Shown here: piece after piece, positions 7,597 to 16,466 of the stretch
How positions within the stretch are numbered: the stretch's first letter is position 1
How the letters are laid out: each line of letters opens with the position of its first letter
From: Desulfosudis oleivorans
GTDB lineage: Bacteria > Desulfobacterota > Desulfobacteria > Desulfobacterales > SURF-7
Assembly (NCBI GenBank): GCA_020723325.1
Contig: DYJD01000008.1
Location: forward strand, 124,001 to 188,000
Length of the DNA stretch: 64,000 nucleotides
Reading direction: 5' to 3'
Program-made: the position numbers and the translations under genes
The notes under the pieces: generated by a model
What the model was told of the DNA's origin: nothing
What the model saw: the letters and a program-made list of their open reading frames with translations, nothing else
Database searches by the model: none

Positions 7597-8337
7597 TTAT
7601 TTTTTGTAATGCTGTATTATTCCCGGGAAATTATCAATACGCCTTTCCGGCATGCTTAATAACGGCTGTTGTTTGAAAAGGTACTGGTAGGCCGTGTCTT
7701 CATCAATGAAACGAAGGTCCGACTCCTTTAGCCGCAACGCATTTAGTTCCTTGCCGCCTTCCGGATAAATAACGAAAAGCACGTTTTCATACCACATATC
7801 TTTGAATTCGCTCAACGTATAGCTGGAATGCCCTTTCCAGGGGTCGGCCAAGAAGACATGCCCTTTATAAATTCCTTTAAATACGGTGAAATGTCGATAA
7901 CCAAAGACTTTTATCGGCAAGATGCAAGGCTTGCCGAGTTCTTCCAGATCGGAAATCTCCGCTTTATACCCTACGCCTTTATAACCGAGCACGGTTACGA
8001 ATTTTTTCATATCCAACAATGAGAAGGCGCGTCTTTCAGCAATCTGCTCACTGTCGCCGTAGCGCAGCAGGCCGTGAATGACTTGTCTTTCGGTCAGCTT
8101 CTCACCCAGATAGAAATTGATCAAGGTTGAGAGGGCCGCTGATCCGCAACTATAATCAAATTCCTGGCGAATAATGCGTTCGTCAAGAATTTCGGAAAGC
8201 GGTTTAACAACCGGGCGAATGACTAATAGGTTGCTCACTTCCGGATTTATGCGCAATTCACCGGGCGGATTTTCTTTGGCGGCATCTTCTCCGCCGACAA
8301 GTCCGAACAACAGAAGGAAAACAATAAAAATTTCCAT
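7597..8337 (-). CDS. C39-family (bacteriocin-processing-type) cysteine peptidase, exported
   Basis: 246 residues with an N-terminal hydrophobic segment MEIFIVFLLLFGLVGG that serves as signal or anchor. The papain-like C39 core follows: RQEFDYSCGSAALSTL (residues 57-72) carries the oxyanion Gln and catalytic Cys, YRHFTVFKG the catalytic His, and FLADPWKG the Asp. No ABC-transporter parts are attached, so it is a stand-alone protease acting outside the cytoplasm. C39 enzymes cut leader peptides after a double glycine or Gly-Ala; the five secreted proteins nearby carry ELxxITGQAG after their signal peptides, a plausible substrate site. It heads the operon with the SPOR barrel (50-base gap) and FadL-like genes. 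From memory, Acinetobacter fil loci also pair a FilA-type protein with a C39 peptidase. Confidence 0.85.
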   Translation of the reverse strand: MEIFIVFLLLFGLVGGEDAAKENPPGELRINPEVSNLLVIRPVVKPLSEILDERIIRQEFDYSCGSAALSTLINFYLGEKLTERQVIHGLLRYGDSEQIAERRAFSLLDMKKFVTVLGYKGVGYKAEISDLEELGKPCILPIKVFGYRHFTVFKGIYKGHVFLADPWKGHSSYTLSEFKDMWYENVLFVIYPEGGKELNALRLKESDLRFIDEDTAYQYLFKQQPLLSMPERRIDNFPGIIQHYKK

Positions 8338-8389
8338 AATCAGCGCAACTCCGGAAATTGAAATATCAACAAACTAAATTAACGTCAAT

Positions 8390-8402
8390 GAACAGTGTTT
8401 AA
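8390..8402. promoter_or_regulatory. TAAACA/TGTTTA-type palindrome at the C39 operon promoter
   Basis: GAACAGTGTTTAA resembles the palindromes at 15273, 17681 and 19693. It covers the expected start point of the promoter at 8406-8434, a position suited to a repressor. The binding protein is unknown. Confidence 0.4.
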
Positions 8403-8405
8403 GTA

Positions 8406-8434
8406 CCTATATCAATTAGCCAATAAATTGTAAA
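8406..8434 (-). promoter_or_regulatory. Predicted promoter of the C39 - SPOR barrel - FadL operon
   Basis: On the - strand TTTACA (8434-8429), 17 bases, TATAGG (8411-8406). Start would be near 8399, about 60 bases before the ATG at 8337. Both boxes are imperfect. An alternative TTGACG at 8388-8383 has only TATTTC as its -10. Confidence 0.4.
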
Positions 8435-8544
8435 GTAAAAAAATAGCAAACAATGCTTTCTGTTTTCGTTTTAATAATAACAGGTTCTGTTCCTTTCTAT
8501 TCTATAAAAGATCGCCGTACTAAAAATTCTGACGGTGTGGTTCT

Positions 8545-11500
8545 TTAATTCATCATACTGTCAATAAAACAACCGCCGCCGGACCCCCCACCGGTTGCAG
8601 GAGCCGGTCGCGGAGTATTGTCAATAAACTTGCCGGACCCGGACGGATCGATGATAATCCCATTGATGACGCCGTCCGCATCGCCAAAAGCACCATCTTT
8701 CAAAGTGAGGGTAACCGACCGCATATCCCCGGCAAACACAGCATGATTTGAAAAGTCCTGCCAACTGTTGATCGGATCGTATTTATACCACTGGGCTGCC
8801 GGTGCAGGCTGGGAAAAATAAACAATCACTTGAGCCGTATCACCAGGATTGGCAACCGTGATGCGGAAATCCAGGATACCGAGGGGCATACTGGTGGGCT
8901 TGCCGTCACCGCCGTCCGGCAATACCGCCGGATCAACGGATTGGATTGCATCAATGGAGGTTACATTGGTGGAGGTCTTGATCCCCATTTGACCACTGCC
9001 AATCACAGTATTGACGGCTTTCAGATCCGTCTGCACGTTGTCTGGTGTACCGTTTGCATCCAGGTCCACACTCGCGCCCACTTCCTGGCTGTCCGGAATA
9101 CCGTTTGAGTTGGTGTCATTTGGGTCGGTTCCGGTAGTAAAACTGACAATGCTCGACAGGGGTGAAGCTGTATAATAATTGTCGTAGAACTGGACGCGCC
9201 AATAATAAGTGGTGTTGGCAGCCAGCATTCCATAGGGAATGGGTAAGGCTGTCAATGCAGGCGTGACCCTTATTAGAACATAGCTTGAGAAATCCGATGC
9301 TGTGCTGATCTCCCAGGCGGTTTTAAAGTGTGTATCGCCGGCATCAGAATCCGAAAATGCACTGGTTTGCAAGGTCAGAGCCAGGGCTTGACCGGTGGCA
9401 CCATCAGCCGGCGCAGAAATCGTGGGTGCATTCGGCGGGTGCAGAGAGGCTGGGAAGCCAAATCCGCCGGTAACGATGAGGAGGCCATTGGCCGTACCAT
9501 CCTGGTCGCCGTAACCACCATCCTGGACAGTTAAGGTCATGGATTTACGATCGCCACTAAAGGCAGCGCAATAGGACATATCACGCCATCCACCAGCAGA
9601 ATCATAACCATACCATCTGGCTGTTGGCGGTGCCGGATCTGAAAAATAAACCACCACCTGTCCATTTTGTCCTGCAGTGGCCACAGCAAGTTTCATGCTG
9701 ATCAAACCAAAGGGCAGTCTTTCCGGCCGGCCGCTGGTATCGGTTATGGTTGCGGGATCAATGGAATTGATCCTGACAATATCGGTCACGGAAGCGGTGC
9801 GTTTGACACCGATCATTTCATTGCCAAAGGTCGCAATTAGACTTTGCAGGCATTTAATATCAGCCTGCCCCAAGTCAGCCGTACCGTTGTTGTCCAGGTC
9901 CACATCCATGTCGACCGCCGGATCGAGTTCCTGTAGATCCGGAATGCCGTTGGCATTCAGGTCATCATTGGTGGTCTGGGTTGTGAAAGAAAAGGCATTC
10001 GCCCAAGGCGATACGGCAAAGTAGTTGTCCGTATAGCATACCCGCCAATAGTAAGTTGTGTTTTGGTTCAACACTGCTTCAGGAACAACCAATTGGGTCA
10101 ACTGGCTTGTAGAGCTCACATTGAGCACTATTGCGCTGAAGTCTGAAACCGTGGCCACTTGCCATTGGGATTTATAATGGCTGTTGCTGTCCGGATCGAC
10201 AAAGGCGCTGGCGGAGAGAGTCGGTGTCAGGGCTTCACCTGTCGAGGCGTTGGCCGGCTGGAGCAGGGTCGGCTGATTTGGTGGATTGGATGCGGGAAAA
10301 CCGAAACCGCCCAGATGTACAATCACTCCATTGGCGGTGTGGTCGGCATCGCCGCGCTCGCCATCCTGTATCGTCAAGGTTACGATTTTGCGGTTTGCGC
10401 TGAAAGCAGCCTGGGAAGTATTATCCAGCCAGCCGATATCGGCAGTATAATAATACCAAGAAGTTAACGGGGCCGGATCAGATAGATACACGACAATTGT
10501 ACCGGTGGCGCCCGGGCTGGCCACATTCACCTTGAATCCGATCAGACCCAGGGGCATGATTTCCGGCCTGTTTAACGTATCGGTGATGGTGGCCGGATCA
10601 ACTGATTTTGTAACAGTAATTCCAGTCACGCCGCTTCCGGCTTTTACACCGATGCGGCCATTGCCTACCAAGGTATTAACGGATTTGATGTCGGTTTGGT
10701 TGATGTCCGGCGTGCCGTTGGCATCCATATCCACATAGGCCTGAACTTCTTGAGTATCCGGAATGCCGTTGGTATTGACGTCACCGGTTGGGGGTGACGT
10801 AGTAAAAGTAAAGGCCGTGGACCAGGCGGAAACGCCGTTCGGAGTATAATTGTCATAGTGCCGGGCGCGCCAATGATATAATGTGCTGCCGTTTAAAACC
10901 AGATCCGGTAAAATTATCCGCGGCGGATTGTTAAGGCTGCCGGTTTCATTATAAACGATGTTGGTGAAGCCGGAATCGGAGCTGATTTGCCATTGGGCCA
11001 TATAAAAGCTGTCCCCATCCACATCCGCAAAGGCACCGGTTTCAAGTTGAGGCGCCAGGCTTACATTATCAGCAAGATTCAGGGGGGCTGCCAGGGAGGG
11101 CTGGTTAGGGGGTGTATTGGCCGTGGTAGTGAAAGAAAACACCGGCGACCAATCGGAAATACTGCCTTGGCTGTCATAAAAACGGGCTCGATAGTAAAAT
11201 AGGGTGGTACGAGCCAGGATGGAGGCCAATGGAAGAGTGTGTGAAGTCAAATCCGTATTGCTGGTAAGATCATAGGCTGGTACGGCAAAATCAATGGCGG
11301 TGCTGAGTTGCCATTGGGTCTGAGTGTGGGGATTGCCTTCCGGATCGGAATAATATCCGATGGCGCCATTCACTGTAAGCGTCGGTATGCGATTGACTTC
11401 CGTGGCTGTATCTGTCGGAGCTGTCAGTGTCGGGGCATTAGGCGACAAATTAAGAGTTGTAAAGGAAGATGTTGCCGACCAACTGGAGACAGCATAATAA

Positions 11501-14500
11501 TAATCAGTGAATCTGACCCGCCAATAATAAGTGGATGTGGAAGAGAGGGTTCCGTTCGGAAGAGTCAGGCTTGTCAGGTTTGTTTCGCTGATCACGGAGT
11601 ATATGAGTGTTGCGAATCCAGAGTCGCTGCTGACTTGCCATTCGGTTCTGAAATGGCTGTCACTATCCTGATCAACAAAAGTACTGGTTTGAAGGGTGGG
11701 CGCGAGTGGAATATTGATTGCCCCATTGGTCGGCGAGGTAAGCACTGGAATATCCGGTGCATGGGGTGAAGCCGGGAATCCGAAGCCGCCGGTGGAGACA
11801 ATCGTCCCATTGGCAATGCCATCGGCATCGCCGGGTCCGCCGTCCTGGATGGTCAAAGTTACGACCTTGCGATTAGCGCTGAATGATGCTTGGGCGGAAA
11901 GATTCTGCCAGCCGGAAACAGCATCATATGTATACCAAGTAGGCAGGGGCGCCGGATCTGTGTGATAAATCAATACAGTGCCCGTGCTTCCCGGATTGAC
12001 GTTGACGGTGAAACGAATCAATCCAAGCGGCATGACTTCCGGCCTGCCGACGGTATCCGTAATCGTGGCAGGATCCACCGATCTGGCGGCAGTGATGGCG
12101 GTAACGCCGGTGGATATTTTTACACCGATACTGCCGCCGCCCACCAGGGTATTTACGGATTTGATGTCGGCCTGATTGATATCCGGCGTGCCGTTGCCGT
12201 CCAGATCCGTCGAAGCGGAAACTTCTTGGGCGTCCGGTATGCCGTTGCCGTTGGCATCGTCGGTCACTCCGGTGGTGCTGAAGGAGAAAGGTGCGGACCA
12301 GGCGGATTCGCCCGCCGGAACGTAATTGTCATAATAACGAACACGCCAGTAATAAGTAGTAGAGGTATTTAAAATCGAATCAGGCAGAGTTAAACTCGTG
12401 AGATTCGCGCTGCTGACTACATTGTAAGTGATGGTGGCAAAATCAGCGGCTGTACTGACCTGCCATTGGGTCTGGGCGTGGCTGTCACTATCCAAATCGG
12501 CAAAAGCGCTGGATTGTAGGGTCGGTGTAAGGCTCACATCGGTGGCGGTGTTTGCCGGTGTTGATAGAACAGGCTGATCCGGTATGGTGTTGGGAGTGGT
12601 GATAAACGAAAAGGCAGTCGACCAATCGGAAAAATTGCCGTGATCGTCATAAAAACGCACGCGCCAGTAATGGAGTGTATTGCGCGCCAATAGCGCGGCT
12701 GATGGAATCGTATGGGAGGTCAGGTCCGTGGTGCTGGTCAAGTTCAAAAACAGAGTGGCGAAATTTATATCCGTGCTGATTTGCCATTGGGTTTGGGTGT
12801 GGGGGTTGTTTTCCGGATCAGAATAGGGGCCGGTTGAAAGGGTGGGAATCCGGCTGATATTATTGGCCCCATTTGCCGGTGAAATCAGCGTCGGAGCAGT
12901 AGGCGGCAGATTCAGGGTGGTAAAGGAAAAAGTAGGTGACCAAGCGGAAGCGGCATAAAATATATCGAAGAATCTGGCCCGCCAATAATAGGTAGTGTCA
13001 GAAGACAAAACCCCATTTGGAACAGTGAGTGAGGTCAGGGCGGTTCGGCTGACAATGGAATACGTTAATGTGCTGAATGTGCTGCTTGTACTGATTTGCC
13101 ATTCGGTCCTGAGCTGGGCATCGCCATCCGGATCATTGTAGGGACCGGTTTGCAGCGTGGGGGCCAGGGGAATATTGGTGGCTGCATTGGCCGGTGCAAC
13201 CAGAACCGGAGCATCCGGAGGATGGGGCGAAGCGGCAAAGCCAAAGCCTGAAGGATCGACGATTACACCGTTGGCAACGCCGTCGGCATCGCCAAAGCCT
13301 CCGTCTTGTAATTCCACTGTTAATTGACTGTTGTTGGCATAAATAGCGTGAGCCGAGTAATTTTGCCAACCATTGATCGTGTCGTATTTATACCATTCGT
13401 TGGTGGGCGCCGGGCTGGAAAGATACACAGTAATACGGGCGGTGGCGCCGGGAGTTGTTACCGCAAGCCGGAAGTTGATTAGGCCAAGGGGCATCATCTG
13501 CGGCCGGTTGACCATATCGGTGATGGTGGCCGGATCAATGGATTGCAGCCTGGTAATGGCTGTCACATTAGCCAGATGTTTAATGGCGATCTGGGCATTG
13601 TCGAGCACTGTATTGACAGCCCGCAGATCGGTCTGATTGATATCCGGTGTGCCGTTGGCATCCATATCAATGGTGGCGTTTACATCTTGAGAATCCGGTA
13701 CTCCGTTTCCGGTGCCGGGTAGAAGATCATCTCCCGAATTGACGGTGGTAAAGGAGACGACCGACGACCAGTTGGAACGGGCGCCGCGGCTGTCATAGAA
13801 ACAAGCGCGCAAATAGTAAACCGTATTGGGGGACAAGATGGAAGCAGGAACCGTCAGAGAGGTCAAATGAACGCTGCTGGTGATATCCAATGCCAGGTCG
13901 GCGGCAGCAGGTGGCGTCGTGGCTGGAAAAGACGCTCTGCTGATTTGCCAGCGGGTTTTACCGTGTGTATCCACTGGATCCGTATCCGCATCATGGAAAG
14001 GTCCGGTGGTCAGTGTCGGTGTTAGCGGGACATTTGTCGCACCGTTGGTAGGGTAAGTGAATACCGGTGGATCCGGGGGCGTGTTGGGCGTTTTGCCGCC
14101 AACGATCTGCCCCAGATTGTTGATGCTGAAGGCAAAGCATCGATCCGTGGTTCCCAGGTATGGGGCGCTGAAGTCCACCAGTCCGTTGGTGCTGTCCCAA
14201 ACGACACCATGGTTTGAAGGCGCGGAATAACCCGCCACCTGGCCGCTGTTATTGATTGCAAAAGCCAGGCTTTTTTCATCGATTTTTCCATTCACGGTCA
14301 GTACACCGATATCGGTGAGGGTGCCGTTATAAAAGAAGCCATGGGAATTTGTTGAGTTAGGCAGCAGGTAGTGCCCACCGATTTGACCCGTGGCATTAAT
14401 ACCGGCATTTTTCAAGCGTTCGCCCACGATGATGTTGCGATCTACTAATGGATTGGCCGCGTTGGTGCTGTCCCAGGTGAATAGATAAAAAGTATTGGCA

Positions 14501-15141
14501 GAACCGGTCCTGTTTGAATATCCGACCACCAGGCCGGCATCATTGATACCATAGGCATAGCTTTCCGTGCCACCTGTGAGTGTTCCGATATCGCGTATGC
14601 CGCCGGAATTGGTCCAGATAAAAGCATGGGTGGCGCCTGTGGCGGTTGTGGAGTAACCGACTACCGTGCCGGCGGTATTGATATCGTATGCTTTACTGGT
14701 AGTACCTCCCAGCGTTCCAATGTCCCGTATGCCGCTGGTGCTGTTCCAAATGAAGGCATGATAATTTTGTGAGGCGGTAATTTGTGATTCTCCAACGATA
14801 CTGCCAGTGCTGTTGATGGCACGGCCGATGCTATGAACCCCGCCCAGAGTGTTCAGATCCGTCATTGTTCCGCCGTTGATGTTGTTTACCCATAAAAAGG
14901 CATGGACAGTTGCACCATCACGGGTCAGATTGGAAAAACCGGTCACTTGGCCACTGTCATTAACATCAAGGGCATAGCTTTCATTCCCAGTTCCTAACGC
15001 TCCGAGCTCCAGCATGCCTTGGCCGGCATCATATAAAAAGGCGCGTTCTGGGGCGCCCCAGACAGCGGAAATGGAGAGTGTCAAAAGAAAGAGCAGGCAC
15101 AAAGATAAGGTACGAAATTGATTTTTACATATTTTTTTCAT
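8545..15141 (-). CDS. Giant secreted repeat protein: HAF, FnIII-like and choice-of-anchor-U domains
   Basis: 2,198 residues from the ATG at 15141, which has AGGGA upstream and opens directly into a signal peptide (MKKICKNQ...SISAVWG); the in-frame ATG at 15192 has no ribosome site. The first 350 or so residues are HAF repeats (HAFIWNSTSGIRDIGTLGG type, about seven). The remainder is nine FnIII-like units (PVLxxPANxATN...TQWQIS...YYWRVRFYD...WSxxFSFTT) and five choice-of-anchor-U units (NGIPDxQEV...DxDANGTPDINQxDIK...YLSxPAPxxxWYxYDxxxGWQ), in order F-U-FFF-U-FFF-U-F-U-F-U. The Asp/Asn-rich DANGTPD loops resemble calcium-binding dockerin/thrombospondin-3 loops. The protein ends GGGSGGGCFIDSMMN, like other exoproteins ending near a GGGCFI box. 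It is probably a surface adhesin or structural exoprotein; it lies between the C39 operon and the TGQAG genes and has its own promoter. Confidence 0.85.
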   Translation of the reverse strand: MKKICKNQFRTLSLCLLFLLTLSISAVWGAPERAFLYDAGQGMLELGALGTGNESYALDVNDSGQVTGFSNLTRDGATVHAFLWVNNINGGTMTDLNTLGGVHSIGRAINSTGSIVGESQITASQNYHAFIWNSTSGIRDIGTLGGTTSKAYDINTAGTVVGYSTTATGATHAFIWTNSGGIRDIGTLTGGTESYAYGINDAGLVVGYSNRTGSANTFYLFTWDSTNAANPLVDRNIIVGERLKNAGINATGQIGGHYLLPNSTNSHGFFYNGTLTDIGVLTVNGKIDEKSLAFAINNSGQVAGYSAPSNHGVVWDSTNGLVDFSAPYLGTTDRCFAFSINNLGQIVGGKTPNTPPDPPVFTYPTNGATNVPLTPTLTTGPFHDADTDPVDTHGKTRWQISRASFPATTPPAAADLALDITSSVHLTSLTVPASILSPNTVYYLRACFYDSRGARSNWSSVVSFTTVNSGDDLLPGTGNGVPDSQDVNATIDMDANGTPDINQTDLRAVNTVLDNAQIAIKHLANVTAITRLQSIDPATITDMVNRPQMMPLGLINFRLAVTTPGATARITVYLSSPAPTNEWYKYDTINGWQNYSAHAIYANNSQLTVELQDGGFGDADGVANGVIVDPSGFGFAASPHPPDAPVLVAPANAATNIPLAPTLQTGPYNDPDGDAQLRTEWQISTSSTFSTLTYSIVSRTALTSLTVPNGVLSSDTTYYWRARFFDIFYAASAWSPTFSFTTLNLPPTAPTLISPANGANNISRIPTLSTGPYSDPENNPHTQTQWQISTDINFATLFLNLTSTTDLTSHTIPSAALLARNTLHYWRVRFYDDHGNFSDWSTAFSFITTPNTIPDQPVLSTPANTATDVSLTPTLQSSAFADLDSDSHAQTQWQVSTAADFATITYNVVSSANLTSLTLPDSILNTSTTYYWRVRYYDNYVPAGESAWSAPFSFSTTGVTDDANGNGIPDAQEVSASTDLDGNGTPDINQADIKSVNTLVGGGSIGVKISTGVTAITAARSVDPATITDTVGRPEVMPLGLIRFTVNVNPGSTGTVLIYHTDPAPLPTWYTYDAVSGWQNLSAQASFSANRKVVTLTIQDGGPGDADGIANGTIVSTGGFGFPASPHAPDIPVLTSPTNGAINIPLAPTLQTSTFVDQDSDSHFRTEWQVSSDSGFATLIYSVISETNLTSLTLPNGTLSSTSTYYWRVRFTDYYYAVSSWSATSSFTTLNLSPNAPTLTAPTDTATEVNRIPTLTVNGAIGYYSDPEGNPHTQTQWQLSTAIDFAVPAYDLTSNTDLTSHTLPLASILARTTLFYYRARFYDSQGSISDWSPVFSFTTTANTPPNQPSLAAPLNLADNVSLAPQLETGAFADVDGDSFYMAQWQISSDSGFTNIVYNETGSLNNPPRIILPDLVLNGSTLYHWRARHYDNYTPNGVSAWSTAFTFTTSPPTGDVNTNGIPDTQEVQAYVDMDANGTPDINQTDIKSVNTLVGNGRIGVKAGSGVTGITVTKSVDPATITDTLNRPEIMPLGLIGFKVNVASPGATGTIVVYLSDPAPLTSWYYYTADIGWLDNTSQAAFSANRKIVTLTIQDGERGDADHTANGVIVHLGGFGFPASNPPNQPTLLQPANASTGEALTPTLSASAFVDPDSNSHYKSQWQVATVSDFSAIVLNVSSTSQLTQLVVPEAVLNQNTTYYWRVCYTDNYFAVSPWANAFSFTTQTTNDDLNANGIPDLQELDPAVDMDVDLDNNGTADLGQADIKCLQSLIATFGNEMIGVKRTASVTDIVRINSIDPATITDTSGRPERLPFGLISMKLAVATAGQNGQVVVYFSDPAPPTARWYGYDSAGGWRDMSYCAAFSGDRKSMTLTVQDGGYGDQDGTANGLLIVTGGFGFPASLHPPNAPTISAPADGATGQALALTLQTSAFSDSDAGDTHFKTAWEISTASDFSSYVLIRVTPALTALPIPYGMLAANTTYYWRVQFYDNYYTASPLSSIVSFTTGTDPNDTNSNGIPDSQEVGASVDLDANGTPDNVQTDLKAVNTVIGSGQMGIKTSTNVTSIDAIQSVDPAVLPDGGDGKPTSMPLGILDFRITVANPGDTAQVIVYFSQPAPAAQWYKYDPINSWQDFSNHAVFAGDMRSVTLTLKDGAFGDADGVINGIIIDPSGSGKFIDNTPRPAPATGGGSGGGCFIDSMMN

Positions 15142-15272
15142 GAGTTGATCCCTAAGGCCGAATAAATTTATGACTTGGCTTTTTTCGGTCATGATTCATC
15201 AAAATATAAAATAGCTCAAAGAAAAGTATCGCTTTTTCGACGGCATAATACTTTTTGTGAAGATTTTTATTG

Positions 15273-15285
15273 TAAACATTGTTTA
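15273..15285. promoter_or_regulatory. TAAACATTGTTTA palindrome over the giant-gene promoter
   Basis: A perfect inverted repeat (TAAAC-ATT-GTTTA) overlapping the end of the -10 box and the start point of the promoter at 15284-15312. The same core recurs at 17681-17693 and, degenerate, at 8390 and 19693. It is a probable operator. Confidence 0.45.
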
Positions 15286-15312
15286 TATAAAAGAAATCCG
15301 TTTGCCAGTCAA
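15284..15312 (-). promoter_or_regulatory. Predicted sigma-70 promoter of the giant exoprotein gene
   Basis: On the - strand TTGACT (15312-15307), 17 bases, TATATA (15289-15284). Start would be near 15277, leaving a 135-base leader. The rest of the 374-base gap (15142-15515) is AT-rich; a short GGATC/GATCC stem at 15366-15385 followed by Ts could be a weak terminator for the gene ending at 15516. Confidence 0.6.
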
Positions 15313-15515
15313 GTAAAAAGAAAATAAAAACAATGATGAATTGTACTTAAATATAAGGATAAAAAGGATCAAGAAAAAAAGATCCAACATACTAATTTCT
15401 TGTACATTTATATAGCAATGGAGAAAATTACTCGGGTGGTGTAAAAAATCGGATTCTGGAGACGAGGTGGGAGATGCAATAGAAATTATTTGATATTTAT
15501 TTTTGATAATTGCCG

Positions 15516-16466
15516 TTAATACCCTGACAAATCAACATTTTTAATGCCGTCTTTGTAGCTGAAGTTGATCGCGCGTTCGTCATAGCCGGAAATAATTTCC
15601 CAACCAATATGATCGGTCTCCCCATTGGGACCGCTGCCGAAATTGAGGATGATCCAGAAGCCGGTATCGTGATCACTTGCATTTAATACATATTCATTCC
15701 AGTTGCTTGCGAAACCATCGCGTTTCATGAGGAATGGGTTCCCATTGGCCGGATTGGTGCTGCCTAAAGCGCGGGCCTGGGTGTCTTTTGTCGTCAATGG
15801 ATTAACCAATCCGGTGGTTCGCAGCATATCGGCCCGCAGTTGACCCTGAACATCATTGGAACCCATAGCAAGCCGTTTCAGTTTTTTATTGGGAGAATTG
15901 ATATCATCGAATTCTACCTGCATGATGAGCCCGTTAATAATCATTGGTTCGGATTTGCTTTTACCGAGTCTGACATTTTCCCAGTTGATATCCCAATCAT
16001 AGTTGTTCTGGTTTTGTCCGTCGCCTTGCGGGCCGGTGAATAAATTCGGACCGGAAGAGCCGAATTCGCGAACATAGGCATAACTATTGTTAAAGGATTT
16101 TGTTCCCAAGGCGCTGTATTTGGCGGTATTCAGATCACCAACGGTGCCGACACCGGCATCGGATTTTTGATAGTACCCGAGTTTGAGGGAATCCACTTCC
16201 AGATAGGTTTCCACATGCATGTCAAAAAACATGCGGGCAGTGTTGCCTTGGATTGTGAATTCTGAGAAACCTTGGCGGCCGGTGATGTTGTCCATCTCCA
16301 TGTCATTTAGAGGAGAGAGCTCGGCCATGGCCGAAGAAGGCATGATCATCATCTGGGCAAGCAACCAGACAGTGATGATCCCAAGAATTGTAAAAACAGA
16401 TAAATAGGATGTTTTGTAAGCTTTTTCCCGCATGGGATTCCTGATTGCTATCAATTTTCTATTCAT
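15516..16466 (-). CDS. Secreted TGQAG-type protein (variant TGRQG)
   Basis: 316 residues from the ATG at 16466, which overlaps the stop of the upstream gene (ATGAATAG), so the two are translationally coupled; longer starts lie within the upstream gene. A long N-terminal hydrophobic segment (TSYLSVFTILGIITVWLLAQ) ends SSAMA, then comes LSPLNDMEMDNITGRQGFSEF, the family motif with Q-A replaced by R-Q. The body is Asn/Asp/Gly-rich, beta-type and cysteine-free, with no enzyme motif. It probably forms a pair with the protein encoded immediately upstream (16459-17649). Confidence 0.75.
   Translation of the reverse strand: MNRKLIAIRNPMREKAYKTSYLSVFTILGIITVWLLAQMMIMPSSAMAELSPLNDMEMDNITGRQGFSEFTIQGNTARMFFDMHVETYLEVDSLKLGYYQKSDAGVGTVGDLNTAKYSALGTKSFNNSYAYVREFGSSGPNLFTGPQGDGQNQNNYDWDINWENVRLGKSKSEPMIINGLIMQVEFDDINSPNKKLKRLAMGSNDVQGQLRADMLRTTGLVNPLTTKDTQARALGSTNPANGNPFLMKRDGFASNWNEYVLNASDHDTGFWIILNFGSGPNGETDHIGWEIISGYDERAINFSYKDGIKNVDLSGY

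Noticed and set aside
11308-12372. + strand ORFs of 153 and 160 codons inside the giant exoprotein gene
   Set aside because: They are shadows of repeated FnIII/anchor-U coding sequence, without ribosome sites or recognisable domains.
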